Source: Salarias fasciatus | Taxonomy: Eukaryota; Chordata; Actinopteri; Blenniiformes; Blenniidae | DNA: 64,000 nucleotides | NCBI RefSeq assembly: GCF_902148845.1 | Contig: NC_043761.1 | Location: forward strand, 6,647,899-6,711,898 | Direction of reading: 5' to 3' | Shown: positions 43,014 through 55,069 of the stretch, one piece after another | How positions within the stretch are numbered: position 1 is the first letter of the stretch | Layout of the letters: the number at the start of each line of letters is the position of its first letter | Program-made: the position numbers and the translations under genes | The notes under the pieces: model-generated | What the model was told of the DNA's origin: nothing | Database searches by the model: none | Seen by the model: the letters and a program-made list of their open reading frames with translations, nothing else

Positions 43014-44549
43014 CCTGCTCACCGGTCTCCCATGTGAGGGGAGTGAGGTCAAGTCAGAGGAGCTATTCAGAGGAAGAGGGATTAAATAGGTTAGGAAACC
43101 TTCAGAATAATACCGCCACGCAACCTGCTTCCAGGAATCACTCCTTTGTCTTTCAAACAATGTAATCACACAAAAAGAACATTGATGAGAAAATCGTGGC
43201 ACTTTTTCTCCTAATAATTCATTCTAGCCATGCTCAATACAGGTTGATTCATTCAATTAATTAAATGAAATAATGAGGAATTTTATATTTTAGCTTATGA
43301 GTGTCAAATATAGTATAAAGGTCAAAGTTAAAGAGTGCAAACTCACCAGAAACACTGTTTAGAGATCCAAAACTGCAACCTTCAAACAAGTAATTATCTT
43401 GATAAAGGAATTATAGAGGAAATAAACAGTTTAACTTATTTGAATTTAAGGATTTTTCTACTTTGTGTTCACAGTGTGAACCTTTATGACTCTAGAAAAG
43501 TGAACACGTGGCTTTATAATTACACCTGAACTCAGCATATATACTTTGCTTGAGATATTTGGTTCACATTCTTTTTGAATAATTGAATGAATGCATTTAT
43601 CAATTAATTAATTACTGGTATTCTTTATTTTCATAAGAAATTTTGGCATATTTAAAAAAAACATTGTAAGAGGCCAAAATCAGAAAGGTAAAATGTTGTA
43701 GCAGCAAATAAAACTGAATGAATGAAAATGAATAACAGGACAAAAATAAAAATAGTAGCCAAAGTGCAAATGTTTTCTATTTCAAGGGGATTATAGGGGC
43801 CATATTTCCTGGATAAAAGCTGTTTCTTTGTTTCTGATTGTTGTGAAACCTTCCATGACCAGCATGTGTGAAGTTCTTGAGGATGCACAATTTAATTGTT
43901 GAATCAAGTCGGTTTCGATCTTTAACTTTGTTTTAAATGTATCCTAAAAAAAAAATACAATCTAGTCACTGTGCAACCAAATCAAACACCCAAACAAACG
44001 TATTTGGACTGTCAGAGAGTGAAACTGAGGGAGCGGAAGACTGTGCCGGGCTCTCTTATTGTGAAATTGAGCACAGGAGCCTGTTTTTCTGGTCCTTTCT
44101 GGCTTATCAGACCGTGGAGTGAAGGTGCAGCAGCCCCCCATCACTCCCATCAGAAGTGCTGCTGCTGCCGGCTCCAGGAACTCTCTCCTCCTCCCATCTC
44201 CGGCCTCTGATGGGGGGCTGCGGCGGCGGAGTCCCACCGATGTCAGTGTAGGATGTGACAGTCAGGGGGGAAGGTGAGGCTGCTTCCTGCGGTGTGTGGC
44301 GTCCCCTCCACGGCCAGCGTAGCCCGCACAGAGGCGCGGAGCGGCGAAAGATGGTCATCGCCACCGGCACCAATTCAAGCTCCGACGCGCGCAGTCCCTC
44401 TCCTCCTGATCAGATCCCGGCCCATGGGGCCCCGATCTGCCTTGATCCCGAAATAAGCCTTCACCACCACCATGCCAAAGGACAGAAAATCAGAAGAGTT
44501 GCATTTTTAGGGCAGGTAACTTTGACCACGTGCCCCAAAGGTGAACTGG

Positions 44550-47500
44550 ATGGCCACTGCGCAAAGGTGCCACTACAGTATGTCCAGCGGGGCCAGGACG
44601 CACTGGACGCTGCCGGCAGTGATTGTACTGTGGACTTCTCTCACTGGGATCGTTTCGTCTTATCCGATTCCGAGCAGGACTAATGCGACTTTGCTGGAGA
44701 AGAAGTGGGAGACGCTGTTCTCCCGCTCCTATCTGGGCATATCTGGGGGGAAATCGGAGCTGAACTGGGAGAGTGACTATTTGCAGGGCATCAAAAGAGT
44801 GCGACGGCTGTACTGCAACGTGGGCATTGGGTTTCACCTGCAGGTGCTCCCGAACGGCAGGATAAGCGGTGCACACAATGAGAACCAACACAGTGAGTTG
44901 CATCCGGAGAGGCTGCGCACCCCAGAACCGGAGCGTAACCCTATGCGCAGGCTGCGTGAAAGTTAGAGCCGCTCGCTTGCCTTTGCATGATATTTAATAA
45001 GCGCCGTCGGCACGGTTGAAAGTTTCCCAGAGCGAAAACAGTGTACCGAGCCTCGCATCCGTGCAGTGCGAAATATCCCTCCAAGCCAAAAACATGACAT
45101 GAATGCTTGAGCCGGTTTAGACGCTCACTTATTTTTACCCCGCGTCCCCCTGCAGCAGGACGCGCTCATATGCCTCTCAGCAGGCTGTAAACCACCCTCA
45201 TTATGTCGAACACGCAAACGGGGCGATCGGGGCGCACGGGAGGGGGGCTTAATTGAGGCGAGGCGGCATCATCCAGTCGCAATGCACCTGCAAGGTTACA
45301 CCCATCAGTGCTGCAGAGGCCAGTTCTCTGCTCTCTCTCTCCCGAGCACTTTGTCCCCGCGCCGGGCTGCTGCGGCGGCGGCGCCTCTAACTCTGTGTCT
45401 CATTCAGGTCTAATAGAGATCTCCACCGTGGACCGAGGGGTGATCAGCCTGTTCGGGGTGAAGAGCGAGCTGTTTGTCGCAATGAACAGGAGGGGAAGGT
45501 TGTACGGAACGGTAGGTGGTTTGTGCGCAACTCTCTCTCTCTCTCTCTCCCTCTCTCTCTCTCTCTCGAGTTCATATAGCTGCTGCATCCACGAGTTTGA
45601 GAGCGCTGTTGTGTTATTAATATGCCCCGATGATAGGAGGAGGAGGAGGAGGAGGAGGGGGCCCAAAGAGCCCCCCTCTGGAGAAATGCTCCAATCTTCT
45701 GCTGTGTCAGAATCAGATGAGGGGGTTCAGTTCCCCGCTTTGGTCCCCAGAGGAGAAAAGCTCAGCTACAAGTGAAAGAACTGTGCTCACTCTAATCCAA
45801 AAAAAGTATCATTTAACAGAGGAGGAAATACTGGAGATCTCTCTGCACACACTTCTTCCAAACCCTGACACACAGCTCCACAGATTAGAACGATCCCAGC
45901 AGCCCCTTCATGCCTTCCATCCACTTTAACTGAACCGTGGATCAAATCTGTAGCAGCCCCCCTAATGATCTATTGGTGAACAATTCCCCATCTAAAAAAA
46001 ACCCCAGGTGATTACTATCTGAGTAAAATAATCCAGAGTGTAGAGCAGCTTGAAAGGAAAAGCACCTGAGAAGCATCCTGTACCTGAGCGTAAAGTACAT
46101 CTGAAGCGTGTTGAAAACCAGCGACAGCAGACCATGGAGCCACTAAAGTAGGTCAGCGCTGTTCACTGCCTTCAGATGCCAAATAAAAAGCGAGTGTCTG
46201 TGTGAAATTTGTGTATTTTTAGAAATTGCTGACATCAAATAACTCAGGGGGTCTTTTACAAAGACTGTCATGTTTTTGTTTTTAAATAGGATCAATTTCA
46301 GGTAACTTAGAAATCGGCACGTTTTTTGGTTTTCCAATGAGAATCTCAATACTGTGTCTGTTGACTATGAGTCAGTGAGCAACAAATCAATAATTTGTCA
46401 GTTTTATTAACGTACCTTTCCAGTGCAGCATATCATAGGTGCATTTATAAACAGTGTACGCTGTGAGCGCTTGACTGTGGAAAATCCTTCCATCGTTTGT
46501 GTTCATGTGCTCATATTCTCCCACAGTTATGATTCAGTCAAAAATGTGTTACTGCTGCTACTTTTCAGATTTACATGAATCGCGAACAAACGTGTGAACG
46601 ATATAAGAATACTCAAATAATTTGCTCTGTATGATGATCATTTAAAAGCTATAGCTTCTGTTTATTTTTATATTTACGGGAGTGACCAAGTTACTTTTAA
46701 GACTGGGATCATTTACATAATTGAATGTGGTCAAATTTTTGTACAAACTGCTTACAGATCGAAAAGACACTTAAATTATTGCCTACGCCGACTCTTAAAT
46801 TAGATTTTCTGTATAATGAACATAACTTGGAATACATGGAGATTTTATTGGCACCGAAGCAAGAATTTCAGTGAAGAACTTAAACATTTATCTCACAGAG
46901 CTTGCATGTTAGATATTAGTGCAGATATTAATATATAGCAGTGTTTAAGCAATTAATGTACAGCTTTCACTTGAATGTCTGGAAACTTTGTTTGACATCT
47001 TCAGTTACAAATTACTTTCCATTATTTATGCAAAACAAATCAAGATTGTTAGAGATAAAAACAGCCAAAGCGTTATTGTGTTACCAAAAAAACTGATGCT
47101 TAAATCCATCTTCCAGTGATGAATATATATATTTCTTCTTTGAGTATTTTGTGATGGTGCAGAAAAGGTAACTGGAGTAAAAAGGGCTTTGGAGGCAACA
47201 CTTGATTTAGATAATACGTTGCAGATTTACCATGTTAATACACAGAATCTGATTTGTGATGATAAAAACTCAATCAGTGGAATATTAAAGTCACAATGCA
47301 ACACCATGACGGTAGCAGGCTGCGTGTAGGGACTTCCCATTAGGTTTACCTTCAAGGTAAAAGGTGTCAACAAATGCCATTTGTGGATGGATTTGTGGAT
47401 CAATCTTTGACACCAACAACAACGGTTCAATTATTACGACTGTAGTCCTTCAGTAGAACATCTGGGCACGTCCTCCACGGAGGGTGTGCATCGATGTGAT

Positions 47501-47918
47501 GGAGCGACGTCTCCAGCCGGCCTCCTACCTGACGCGTTTTGTGCCAGTCGGGCAGAAAAAAACAGGGGCTAGAGTTTGAAAAGGGCATTTCTTCTGCAAC
47601 AACATGCCAGCTCCTCCTGTTTCGGCCGCCGCGCTCTGTCCACACAGGCCGCCTGCCAAAGTAAAGGTCGCGTGTAGACTGTGATGTCCATCCTGTGGTC
47701 TGTCACGAGATTGACCGGCCGTCTCTCTCCTCTCCGCTTTCCTCCAGAGGGTCTTCAGGGACGAGTGCAAGTTCAAGGAGACTTTGCTGCCCAACAACTA
47801 CAACGCCTATGAGTCTTTTGTTTACAAGGGCTTCTACATCGCCCTCAGCAAGCATGGCCACGCAAAGAGAGGCAACAAGGCCACCACCGCCATGACTGTC
47901 ACACACTTCCTCCCACGA

Positions 47919-47924
<6 letters not shown>
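44550..47924 (+). CDS. fgf6: Fibroblast growth factor 6
   Basis: A secreted heparin-binding FGF of the FGF4/5/6 subfamily, linked to muscle growth and regeneration. Three exons: 44550-44892, 45408-45511, 47748-47924; total 624 bases, 207 residues (human 208). Exon phases (1, then 0) are the classic FGF pattern. The N-terminus [16 protein letters not shown] is followed by a hydrophobic signal segment (about 20-37) and an N-glycosylation site (NAT, near residue 46). The β-trefoil core contains [40 protein letters not shown] and [11 protein letters not shown], and the protein ends VTHFLPRL. The ATG at 44550 was chosen because its N-terminus aligns with human FGF6. A pure GA repeat begins directly after the stop. 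Linkage to fgf23 and rad51ap1 supports fgf6 over fgf4. The a/b suffix is not assigned. Confidence 0.96.
45533..45567. repeat. (CT)n microsatellite
   Basis: An almost perfect CT run just after the donor of fgf6 exon 2. Confidence 0.9.

Positions 47925-47953
<29 letters not shown>
47925..47953. repeat. (GA)n microsatellite abutting the fgf6 stop codon
   Basis: About 14 GA units start at the base after the fgf6 TGA, at the head of its 3' UTR. Confidence 0.95.
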
Positions 47954-47957
<4 letters not shown>

Positions 47958-48701
47958 GCAATAACTCAGTAATTTGCACATGTGGATGTTCTTCCAGGTA
48001 ATACAGAAATGCATAATCATACACACACCCATGGACTGCAAAAGAAAACACAAATATTTATTCTGTTATATATATATATATACACATAAATATATATGTA
48101 TATTTGGATAGCTATCTTTGTATATGTATGCAATACCGTGCTGCTTATTGTTTTTATGGACGGTGGAGAGTGGAAGCCTTTGCCTGTCTCACCTTACCTT
48201 GGTGCTTGCTGTAACTGAACTATGTGTCACTTCCTTTTTTTTTTGTTTTTGTTTTTTGTTTTTTGAGATGGAGGATGATCTATATTCTGTGCTTTTAAAG
48301 GGTGAAACAAATACTTTTTATTACCTCAAAGAACCACTTTAGTAAATTAAGGGGGTGCATGGACTTCTGCTGAAATACCTGCTGAGTTTTATTCATTTCT
48401 TCGGAACCTTTGAGCGCTCGGTGGCTCCCCGCTGGACTACCGATGTCCGGCAGCGGGTGCAGAGGGAGGGGGGGGTAATAACTTAAATGCACTACCTTTG
48501 CTGCACGATTTAAAGGTGCCTTGGTGTTCCCACTTGTGGCCCCCTTAAACTTGCATGTAAGAGACACCCGCTGGAGTCAGAAATAGGGCTGACACTCCAG
48601 AGAGGGCCTCAGAAGGGGGTGTGGGCGGGGTGGAGTCAGGGAGGGAGGGCAGGGTGACTATCTCTGGTTTATTTTCTTTTCTGTAATTAGATCGATTAAG
48701 T

Positions 48702-48707
48702 AATAAA
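48702..48707 (+). terminator. Candidate fgf6 polyadenylation signal
   Basis: AATAAA about 780 bp after the fgf6 stop; another lies at 48791-48796. Which is used cannot be told from sequence. Confidence 0.4.
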
Positions 48708-48980
48708 CAATCTGTGGTTGACACCAGAGAGGGGTCAGCCATGGAGACTGGCGTGAGGCCACAGGTGTGTGTGCGTCACACGGCCCAGCAAATAAACAGG
48801 GTGGAATAATTCCCATTTAATAATCCCAGCATGGAGAAGCTTTTCAGTCAGGACCCGGCTTGCGAACGGACAGAGCGAGCGGCACGTTTAGAAACGTTCT
48901 CGAATCGGAAGCGCGAAGCTTGAGCTGCTGCTGAAACATGATGTCTGCCAGTCGAAAACAGTGTAAATAGCTGCAAACGT

Positions 48981-49011
<31 letters not shown>

Positions 49012-49097
49012 CCAGGAGCTTCTTGAATGGCTGCTTTGTCGCAGTTACCTGCACAGTCGACCATCAATGATGGTTCCAGAATGTTTCAGAGCCCCTG

Positions 49098-49117
49098 TGT
49101 GTGTATGTATGTATGTA

Positions 49118-49165
<48 letters not shown>
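49098..49165. repeat. Compound (TGTA)n(TG)n microsatellite
   Basis: Several GTAT units run into about 22 TG units. Confidence 0.95.
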
Positions 49166-49167
<2 letters not shown>

Positions 49168-50689
49168 CATCCTTGGTTCATGTGGGTGTGTTGGGTGTCC
49201 CGGGCTGCATCCCCTGCTCGCCTGTGTGCGCTGCAGCAGCACTGCAGTGGCAGCGAGGTGTCGGTCGCTGGAGGCAAGTGGGTCCAAATGCAATTATGGA
49301 CGAGTCAATCATGTGGAAGGACTCAAGGACAGTGCAGTGAGACGAGGGGACGCACGCTATAAGACTCCCGACTCGTCGTCCCCATTTCTCAAGACTTCAG
49401 ATCTGAATCAAATATATGAATGGGAAAAAAAATAAGTTACTCGTAATTACCCCATTCGAAAAAGGCAGAGACGTCATTTTCAGTCGGTTAAGTTTCTCGT
49501 AAAGCTTTAAATTTACTTCACAGATTCAGGTTAGTTTCACTAAATGAAGGATTATTGAGGAGAGGCAACATTTTTAACCAGCTATTTTTGACTTTTTCTT
49601 TTCAGCAAAGCAATTTTTTTTTTTTTTACTTTTCTATTTATCAGAAAACCCTAGCTACAATTGACTTTGCAGATTAAGAATTTTTTTTTTTTAATGAAAT
49701 TTGTCTTGATTATTAAAGAATCAGAACTGGCAAGACCTTTACCAGCTACTTACATATCAAGCAGACATTGTAATCCACTACAGTGGAGCTTTCTGCAATA
49801 TGAGCACTAATACTTATGGTACTTTAAAGTACATGTTGATATTTTGAATGCATGGTTATTTATTTTGTTGTTGAATGTGTAGATGCTTTGTCGGAGAGGT
49901 TTAGTCATGATTACCTTTTCAAAACTCAGATTGTTTTTGCAGTTTAAATCTGGATTACTGAAAGGTTACAGCATTTTTACGATCCATCCTTGTGAGATAC
50001 AGTTACATTGTAATCCGCTAAACAGATTCTTTAATGGGACATTCTGCATCATGAGTGATTTATTTGTGGTAATTTTAGCATATTTTGATGCTACTTTTGC
50101 AGAATTTTGCAGAATTTGTTATATTAACAGACAGCATTAGTTTCTTTGCAGACTAATTTTTATGACATTTATTAAGATTATCTTTGAATTTTTCCTCACA
50201 TCAAACTGGAAATCTGGAAAACTGGTGATCTGGCACCTTGAGCTTACAAATGACTTTGCAGATTCAGATTACTTTTACAATGTAGAGAGTTCCAATCCAA
50301 CAGTTACGAGTGGCGACATTTTAAAGACGTGTTTACATCGTATTCCAGTGCATATTCAGCATATTGTTCCTTTTACCTGTAGTGCTTTGAGTACGGTATG
50401 CTTTAATTCTACCTGTGAAGATTTTTGAATGCAGAATGAAATTTAGGCACCACTTTAGGTTATTTGTGTAAATTGATGTGTGTATTTGAATGGTCAACTG
50501 TGCAAAGCAGGTCAGAGTTTCAGTAAATTTAACGGTAGAGAGTGGATAGTGGCTGCTTGCTCACGAGAGCTGAAGGCGAACGACGCTTTGCTGGAGATTC
50601 CAATCATATTTTGATTCCCTCTTTCGGAGAAGTCTTACAGAGTGCATTGATCCCCCGTGGCTTTTGCAGACATTTAGTCAAACAAAACC

Positions 50690-51570
50690 TCGCGTCTGAT
50701 GGCAGGGCTATTTAAATCCGGGGGAAGACGTATGCGACGGAGCCGGGCCCGCTCCCTTTGTTGTCTGTCAGGAATGTGGATCTGCCACGATGACAAGCGG
50801 CTCCCCGCATACCTGAGCCGTGTCGCCCACCTCTGCCGGTCCCTCGCCCCCTGCAGACAGGGACCTTGGGATTCCAGCTGTAACCCAGGAGCTTCCTGCT
50901 CTCCTTTCAGCCTTTTTTAGTTCAAGGTCAGAGTCGTGGAGCGGCCTTGGCCCTGACCCCGGCGGCCGGGGAGGTTCTGCTATATGGGACGGACTGTTTC
51001 CATGAAACAGGAATTTAAAGCATCTTTTGGACGCTTTGTTTTACTCTTGAACGCCCTCAAAACCGCGGCTTCCACGGCCGTCTGTGCACTCGGAGCTCTG
51101 GCTCTTTAAAACGCAGCTCCCCGGCATGCTGTGCTGGTGTGGAGATATTTCTGGGGAGGGGACATCTGCAGAGTTAATGCGGTGTGTGCGCGCGAGGAGC
51201 GGAGTCACGCAGAGCCCCGTCCTGCCGCCGCACTCCCTCCGTCCTGCAGGAAGGCTCCTCGGGCCGAGCCCTCTGCTGCTACCGCAGGGCTCCATCCTGA
51301 CCCCGCCGCCCCGGCACACCTCACGCTGACTCAGCATCACCTGCTGCTCGGCCGTCTGTGGCTCGTTACAGTGTTCTCCACGCCTCTTTCTCCCCGTTCC
51401 CCCCTCATTACTGCTGATCCGGGCGGCGCAGCCAAACGCCGCTCGGGAGACGAGGCTGCATGTCGAAGCGCTCCCATCATCGCCGTTCAGGCTGAAGCAA
51501 CGCCGACAGACAGCGCAGCGCAGCGCAGAGCCCAGAGCAGGGCGGAGGTTCAATTTGCGCATGCGCAGCA
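50690..51570 (+). promoter_or_regulatory. GC-rich block with TATA-like start, function unknown
   Basis: A CTATTTAAATCC sequence at 50707-50718 is followed by about 850 bp of unusually GC-rich DNA lacking repeats, bounded on both sides by AT-rich DNA. It could be an enhancer cluster or the promoter and first exon of an unrecognised transcript whose poly(A) signal would be at 52158. No convincing protein is seen in it. Confidence 0.3.
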
Positions 51571-52157
51571 ATGAGCACTCCTCCCACATCTCTAGTAGCA
51601 CCTTATCACGGACATCTCTGATAAAAAAAAAAAAAAACACAAAACCCGCATAAAGAAGCAAGCTTCCTCACAAGTCAAGAAAAGGAGCTAGATACCTGAA
51701 AGAGGGAAAGTTTCTGTCCAAAAAACTAATTAAAAAAAAAAAAAAAAATCACCTTTAAGCTTTGACCAAAAAGTTTATCTGTTTTGTTTTTTCTTTCCTC
51801 AGATTATCATAGGTCAAATTGAATAATTCAAGGTGAGGAATATCTTTTTTTAATGATGTTTTCTGTACGTTCAGCATGCCTGCACCCGGAGCTGTGACGA
51901 GGGGTGTTCACATGTGTTGTTTTTTTTTTTTTTTTTCTAACTCCTGCTGTACTTTATTCCTCTCCTCTGTTCTCATATACCTCACCTTCTGCCTTAGTTT
52001 GGGTTTGCTGACGACTGTAAATCAAGACGAAAACAAACTTCGGTTATTTGTTTCTGAAAAAACAGACAATGCTAAGTAAGGACATTCAAAGTTTTTTCCT
52101 TTTATTTTTGTACGTATGTGCTGTGCACAGCAGTCTATACTGTATTCCTGAGATACC

Positions 52158-52163
52158 AATAAA
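52158..52163 (+). terminator. Orphan forward polyadenylation signal
   Basis: CCAATAAAAGTTTG is followed within 15 bp by T-rich DNA, as at real cleavage sites. It lies 4.2 kb past fgf6 and 2.9 kb before fgf23, so its transcript is unknown. Confidence 0.4.
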
Positions 52164-52596
52164 AGTTTGTTTTTCTTTTCTTTTTTTTTAAAACGGCTCG
52201 CTGGCGACGTGTCGTTCTCTGTGGTGGGAAAAGTATTTTACTTTAGCTAAAATCAGTTACAGGGACACTTCCAATGCAAGTGGTTCTGTTTGGCTTGTTG
52301 AGGCGGAGATGCTTTAACTCTTCCTCGCTAAAATCGTGTGGAATTGAACGTTTCTGTCAGGTGTTGTAGGATATTTTAGAACATAAAAATCTGACAATTT
52401 GTATTTTAAAGATTATGGATTTTTGTTGGCTGTACAATGATTTAGGACTAATCTATAAACTACTGAGTACGACTGTCCTACAGTATCATCAGCTGCCTAA
52501 TAAGAAATTGACCCTAAATAGGATTTATTACCTGGATTAGACTGTATATGTATTCTCTTTCACCTCAAATTGTTTATCATCAAATCCTCCATGAGA

Positions 52597-53043
52597 CAGG
52601 GGTGTCAAACACATTTCAGTTTAGAAGCTACATTCATCCTAATTTTATTTTCGGTAGTTTTATAAAAACCTAAAGTTTTTCTGTCTTGTAGTGCAGAATA
52701 AATGCTATGAAAATGTCCATATTTACATTAAAAAAAAAAAATACTAAAGAAAATGACTAATCTCAAAATAAAGCCAGTTTTAATGATACATTCTGGGGCG
52801 AAATGCAGAGAAATGTCCGCTAATCTTCCCCTTTAGCAGTGAATTATGCATGTTTTTGCAAACTCACCCCGACAGCGTGGCTTTGAGGCTAATGCTAATG
52901 CTAATGCGCTAGCTTTCACGGCGGCAGCATCGACGTCTCAGCTTGGGCCTCCAGTCTTACAATATGCTTGGTGCTTTGGTGGGTTGAAATTGAGCCTCCG
53001 GCAGACCTGTTTTGGCCCACAGTCCTCATGTTTGACACCCCTG
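52597..53043 (+). mobile_element. hAT-type MITE, both ends present
   Basis: The 447-bp element has terminal inverted repeats CAGGGGTGTCAAAC and GTTTGACACCCCTG. An 8-bp target-site duplication, CCATGAGA at 52589-52596 and CCATAAGA at 53044-53051, differs at one base. Both features are diagnostic for hAT. No transposase is encoded. It includes a short GCTAAT triplicate. The single TSD mismatch suggests moderate age. Confidence 0.92.
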
Positions 53044-54086
53044 CCATAAGATATCTTTCATATTTTAAAATAAGAGCATGAATCAGGTGGACTGACTGGA
53101 GAAAAACCGTTGTACTTGTGTTTGCTGCAGCAATGGAGGACGCTGGAAAACTTCACTCCTCTTTGTTTTCTCCTCTGACGAGTGCTTACATTATTAGGTG
53201 TTAACCTTGAATGAAGGAAGCATTAGTTTAATCAAGCACCAATCAACCTCCAACATTTAAAGTTAAACTCTTTGCACACTGAACAAAGCTCTTTTTAACC
53301 TCCACATAAATTAAAACCAAGATTTTCCCCCGACCGCTCGTACACTAACAAATCATGAGGAACTAAGATCAGGCAATCATGTGCCAGAAAGTGCATAAAT
53401 TCAAACCCCTGACATTCCAGTCAAACCAACCCAAACTTGCACCTAAATCAAATCATGAATCTCATCCTTTTCCTACTTTTACCACTAAACACCCAAATGG
53501 TTGATCGAATTCCTACCGATGGCGTCTCCAAAGCCTTCCACGCACCGAAGCGCCACAGTTCGACTCCTTCCTCCTGCAGCAGGTCAGCTGGCACTCTGCC
53601 AAGCAAACAGCCTCACCTGCCTCTGGCCCTCCTAATGAGGCCAGCCCCTCTTCTTCTCCTGAAGACTCAAGAGACACACCTACCACACGACTCGCCGGTG
53701 CCCTCTTACGTCTCCTCCAAACCACACTGACATGACTGCGGACAAAGAAAATGCACAGCAAAGAAAAAAATCCTACGAACAACATAACGTCCAGACAGAA
53801 ACGCCCCTGAGCTCCCTCATTCAAATGAGGGAGAATCACTGTGAGCAAAGAGAGCTGCTAAATCACATGACTGTATTTTGTCGCTCCTCATCGAGATCAT
53901 CAACATCATTTCTGTAAGGGTGGAGAAGAAACTGCTCTGTTCTTGTAAACCATAACGTGGGCAAAAAACTGGTTTAAACCTCAGAATGTAATGTTTCATA
54001 AATGCGTAAATACTCCACTTTAACCACGGTTTGTACTCGAATGCAATATGATGACTTTCCAATGATGGCGGTCTGGAGTGTTATCA

Positions 54087-54358
54087 GAGGCGGCACAGCG
54101 GCGTGGCGGTCAGCACTCTGGTCTAATTCCAAGGTCGCCTCTGCTTCTGGCGTCGCAACCCTTTCTGTGTGAGGTTTGCATGTTCTCCTTGTGCTTGGGT
54201 TTCCTCTGAAAAGTATTCATGCGAGGCTATCTGGTGAATCTGAATCTCTTGTTAGTGGTGGAAGTGTGTTTCTTTGTGAAGACCTTTCACCTACAGTCAG
54301 GTGGGATCGACTCCAGAAACCATGAACTTCAAGAGATCACTATAAAATAGATGAAAGG
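54087..54358 (+). mobile_element. Teleost tRNA-like SINE
   Basis: The head GGCGGCACAGCGGCGTGGCG, then TTTCTGTGTGAGGTTTGCAT, GTTCTCCTTGTG, and the tail GGTGGGATCGACTCCAG with ATAGATGAAAGG show the full layout of a very abundant fish SINE, with internal decay. Confidence 0.75.
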
Positions 54359-54975
54359 ATCTTATTGGAGAAATTGGTGTAAAAGTAATCTTTATCCGGT
54401 AAAATGATTACATTTTTCTCCCTTTACCCTTCTTCCTTGAAGGGTAAAGGAACATATTCTGGAATATGTTTCTCAGCCTGTACAAGTGTCGCCCTCTGCT
54501 GGCCACAGAGGAGAAAACTGAGTAGTGCAGGTGCGTAAAGCAGCAACAACCAACTCTGAGTAAACCTATAGGAATTATAATTAAATGCTATATACAGCTT
54601 GCCAACCCTTAAATAAAATGTAAGCTTGGGTCACGCTTTCAGAAAAGGGGTTACAGCACTATAATTAATCCTGATATGTTTTTAGAAACTCTTATATAGA
54701 TGGTATTTGTGCTTTTTTTTTTTTTTTTTTGCACACCTCCATACTCCACATTAACATTTAATTGGTGTCTCAGTTTAAAGTGGAGGAGTCAAAGCTTGTG
54801 ACCAAAAATAAGAGAGCTGTTGTCCGACCAGCAGCATCGGTATAAACACGCAGAGGTGGAAGTGGCCCTTCCGCCGCTGCAAAGCCGCACATCTGCCTCG
54901 GGGGCGAGCTCCTCTTTCCTTTTTTTTTTTTTTTTTTTACGCAAGGGATGTGAGCAGGAGTGGCACTCTGGGGCC

Positions 54976-54983
54976 TTTAAATA
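54976..54983 (+). promoter_or_regulatory. TATA-like box of fgf23
   Basis: TTTAAATA about 90 bp upstream of the fgf23 ATG would place transcription start near 55010, giving a short 5' UTR. Confidence 0.6.
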
Positions 54984-55069
54984 GGATCTGTCTCCGACCT
55001 CTGGGACAACAGAGCATCTGAAAACTTGCAGCAGCTTTCAGAAGGAGAATCCACCGGTGTGATCCAAGG

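Larger units (their letters stand above)
30110..44100. other. 14-kb gene desert between rad51ap1 and fgf6
   Basis: No exon of a recognisable gene was found, and the four genes expected from human order (c12orf4, dyrk4, ndufa9, akap3) are absent. The DNA alternates between AT-rich stretches and moderately GC-rich, low-repeat islands at roughly 31.65-32.1, 33.4-34.3, 35.2-35.75, 37.3-37.85, 40.0-41.1 and 42.0-43.1 kb. Open frames in the islands show no domain or splice logic. These islands are candidates for fgf6 regulatory elements, judged on composition alone. Confidence 0.6.
48800..54960. other. fgf6-fgf23 intergenic region
   Basis: No recognised protein-coding exon. It contains a TG microsatellite, a degenerate repeat-like AT-rich stretch (49.5-50.45 kb), a GC-rich low-repeat block (50.7-51.56 kb), a forward poly(A) signal at 52158, a complete hAT MITE and a SINE. 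Several poly-T and poly-A tracts are also present. Confidence 0.6.

Noticed and set aside
44255-44683. Open frame upstream of and overlapping fgf6
   Set aside because: It opens with GTG, has no recognisable domain, and runs into fgf6 exon 1 in another frame; treated as 5' UTR sequence.
51041-51661. 206-codon minus-strand open frame
   Set aside because: It lies over the GC-rich intergenic block, ends in poly-Phe from a poly-A tract, and resembles no family I know.
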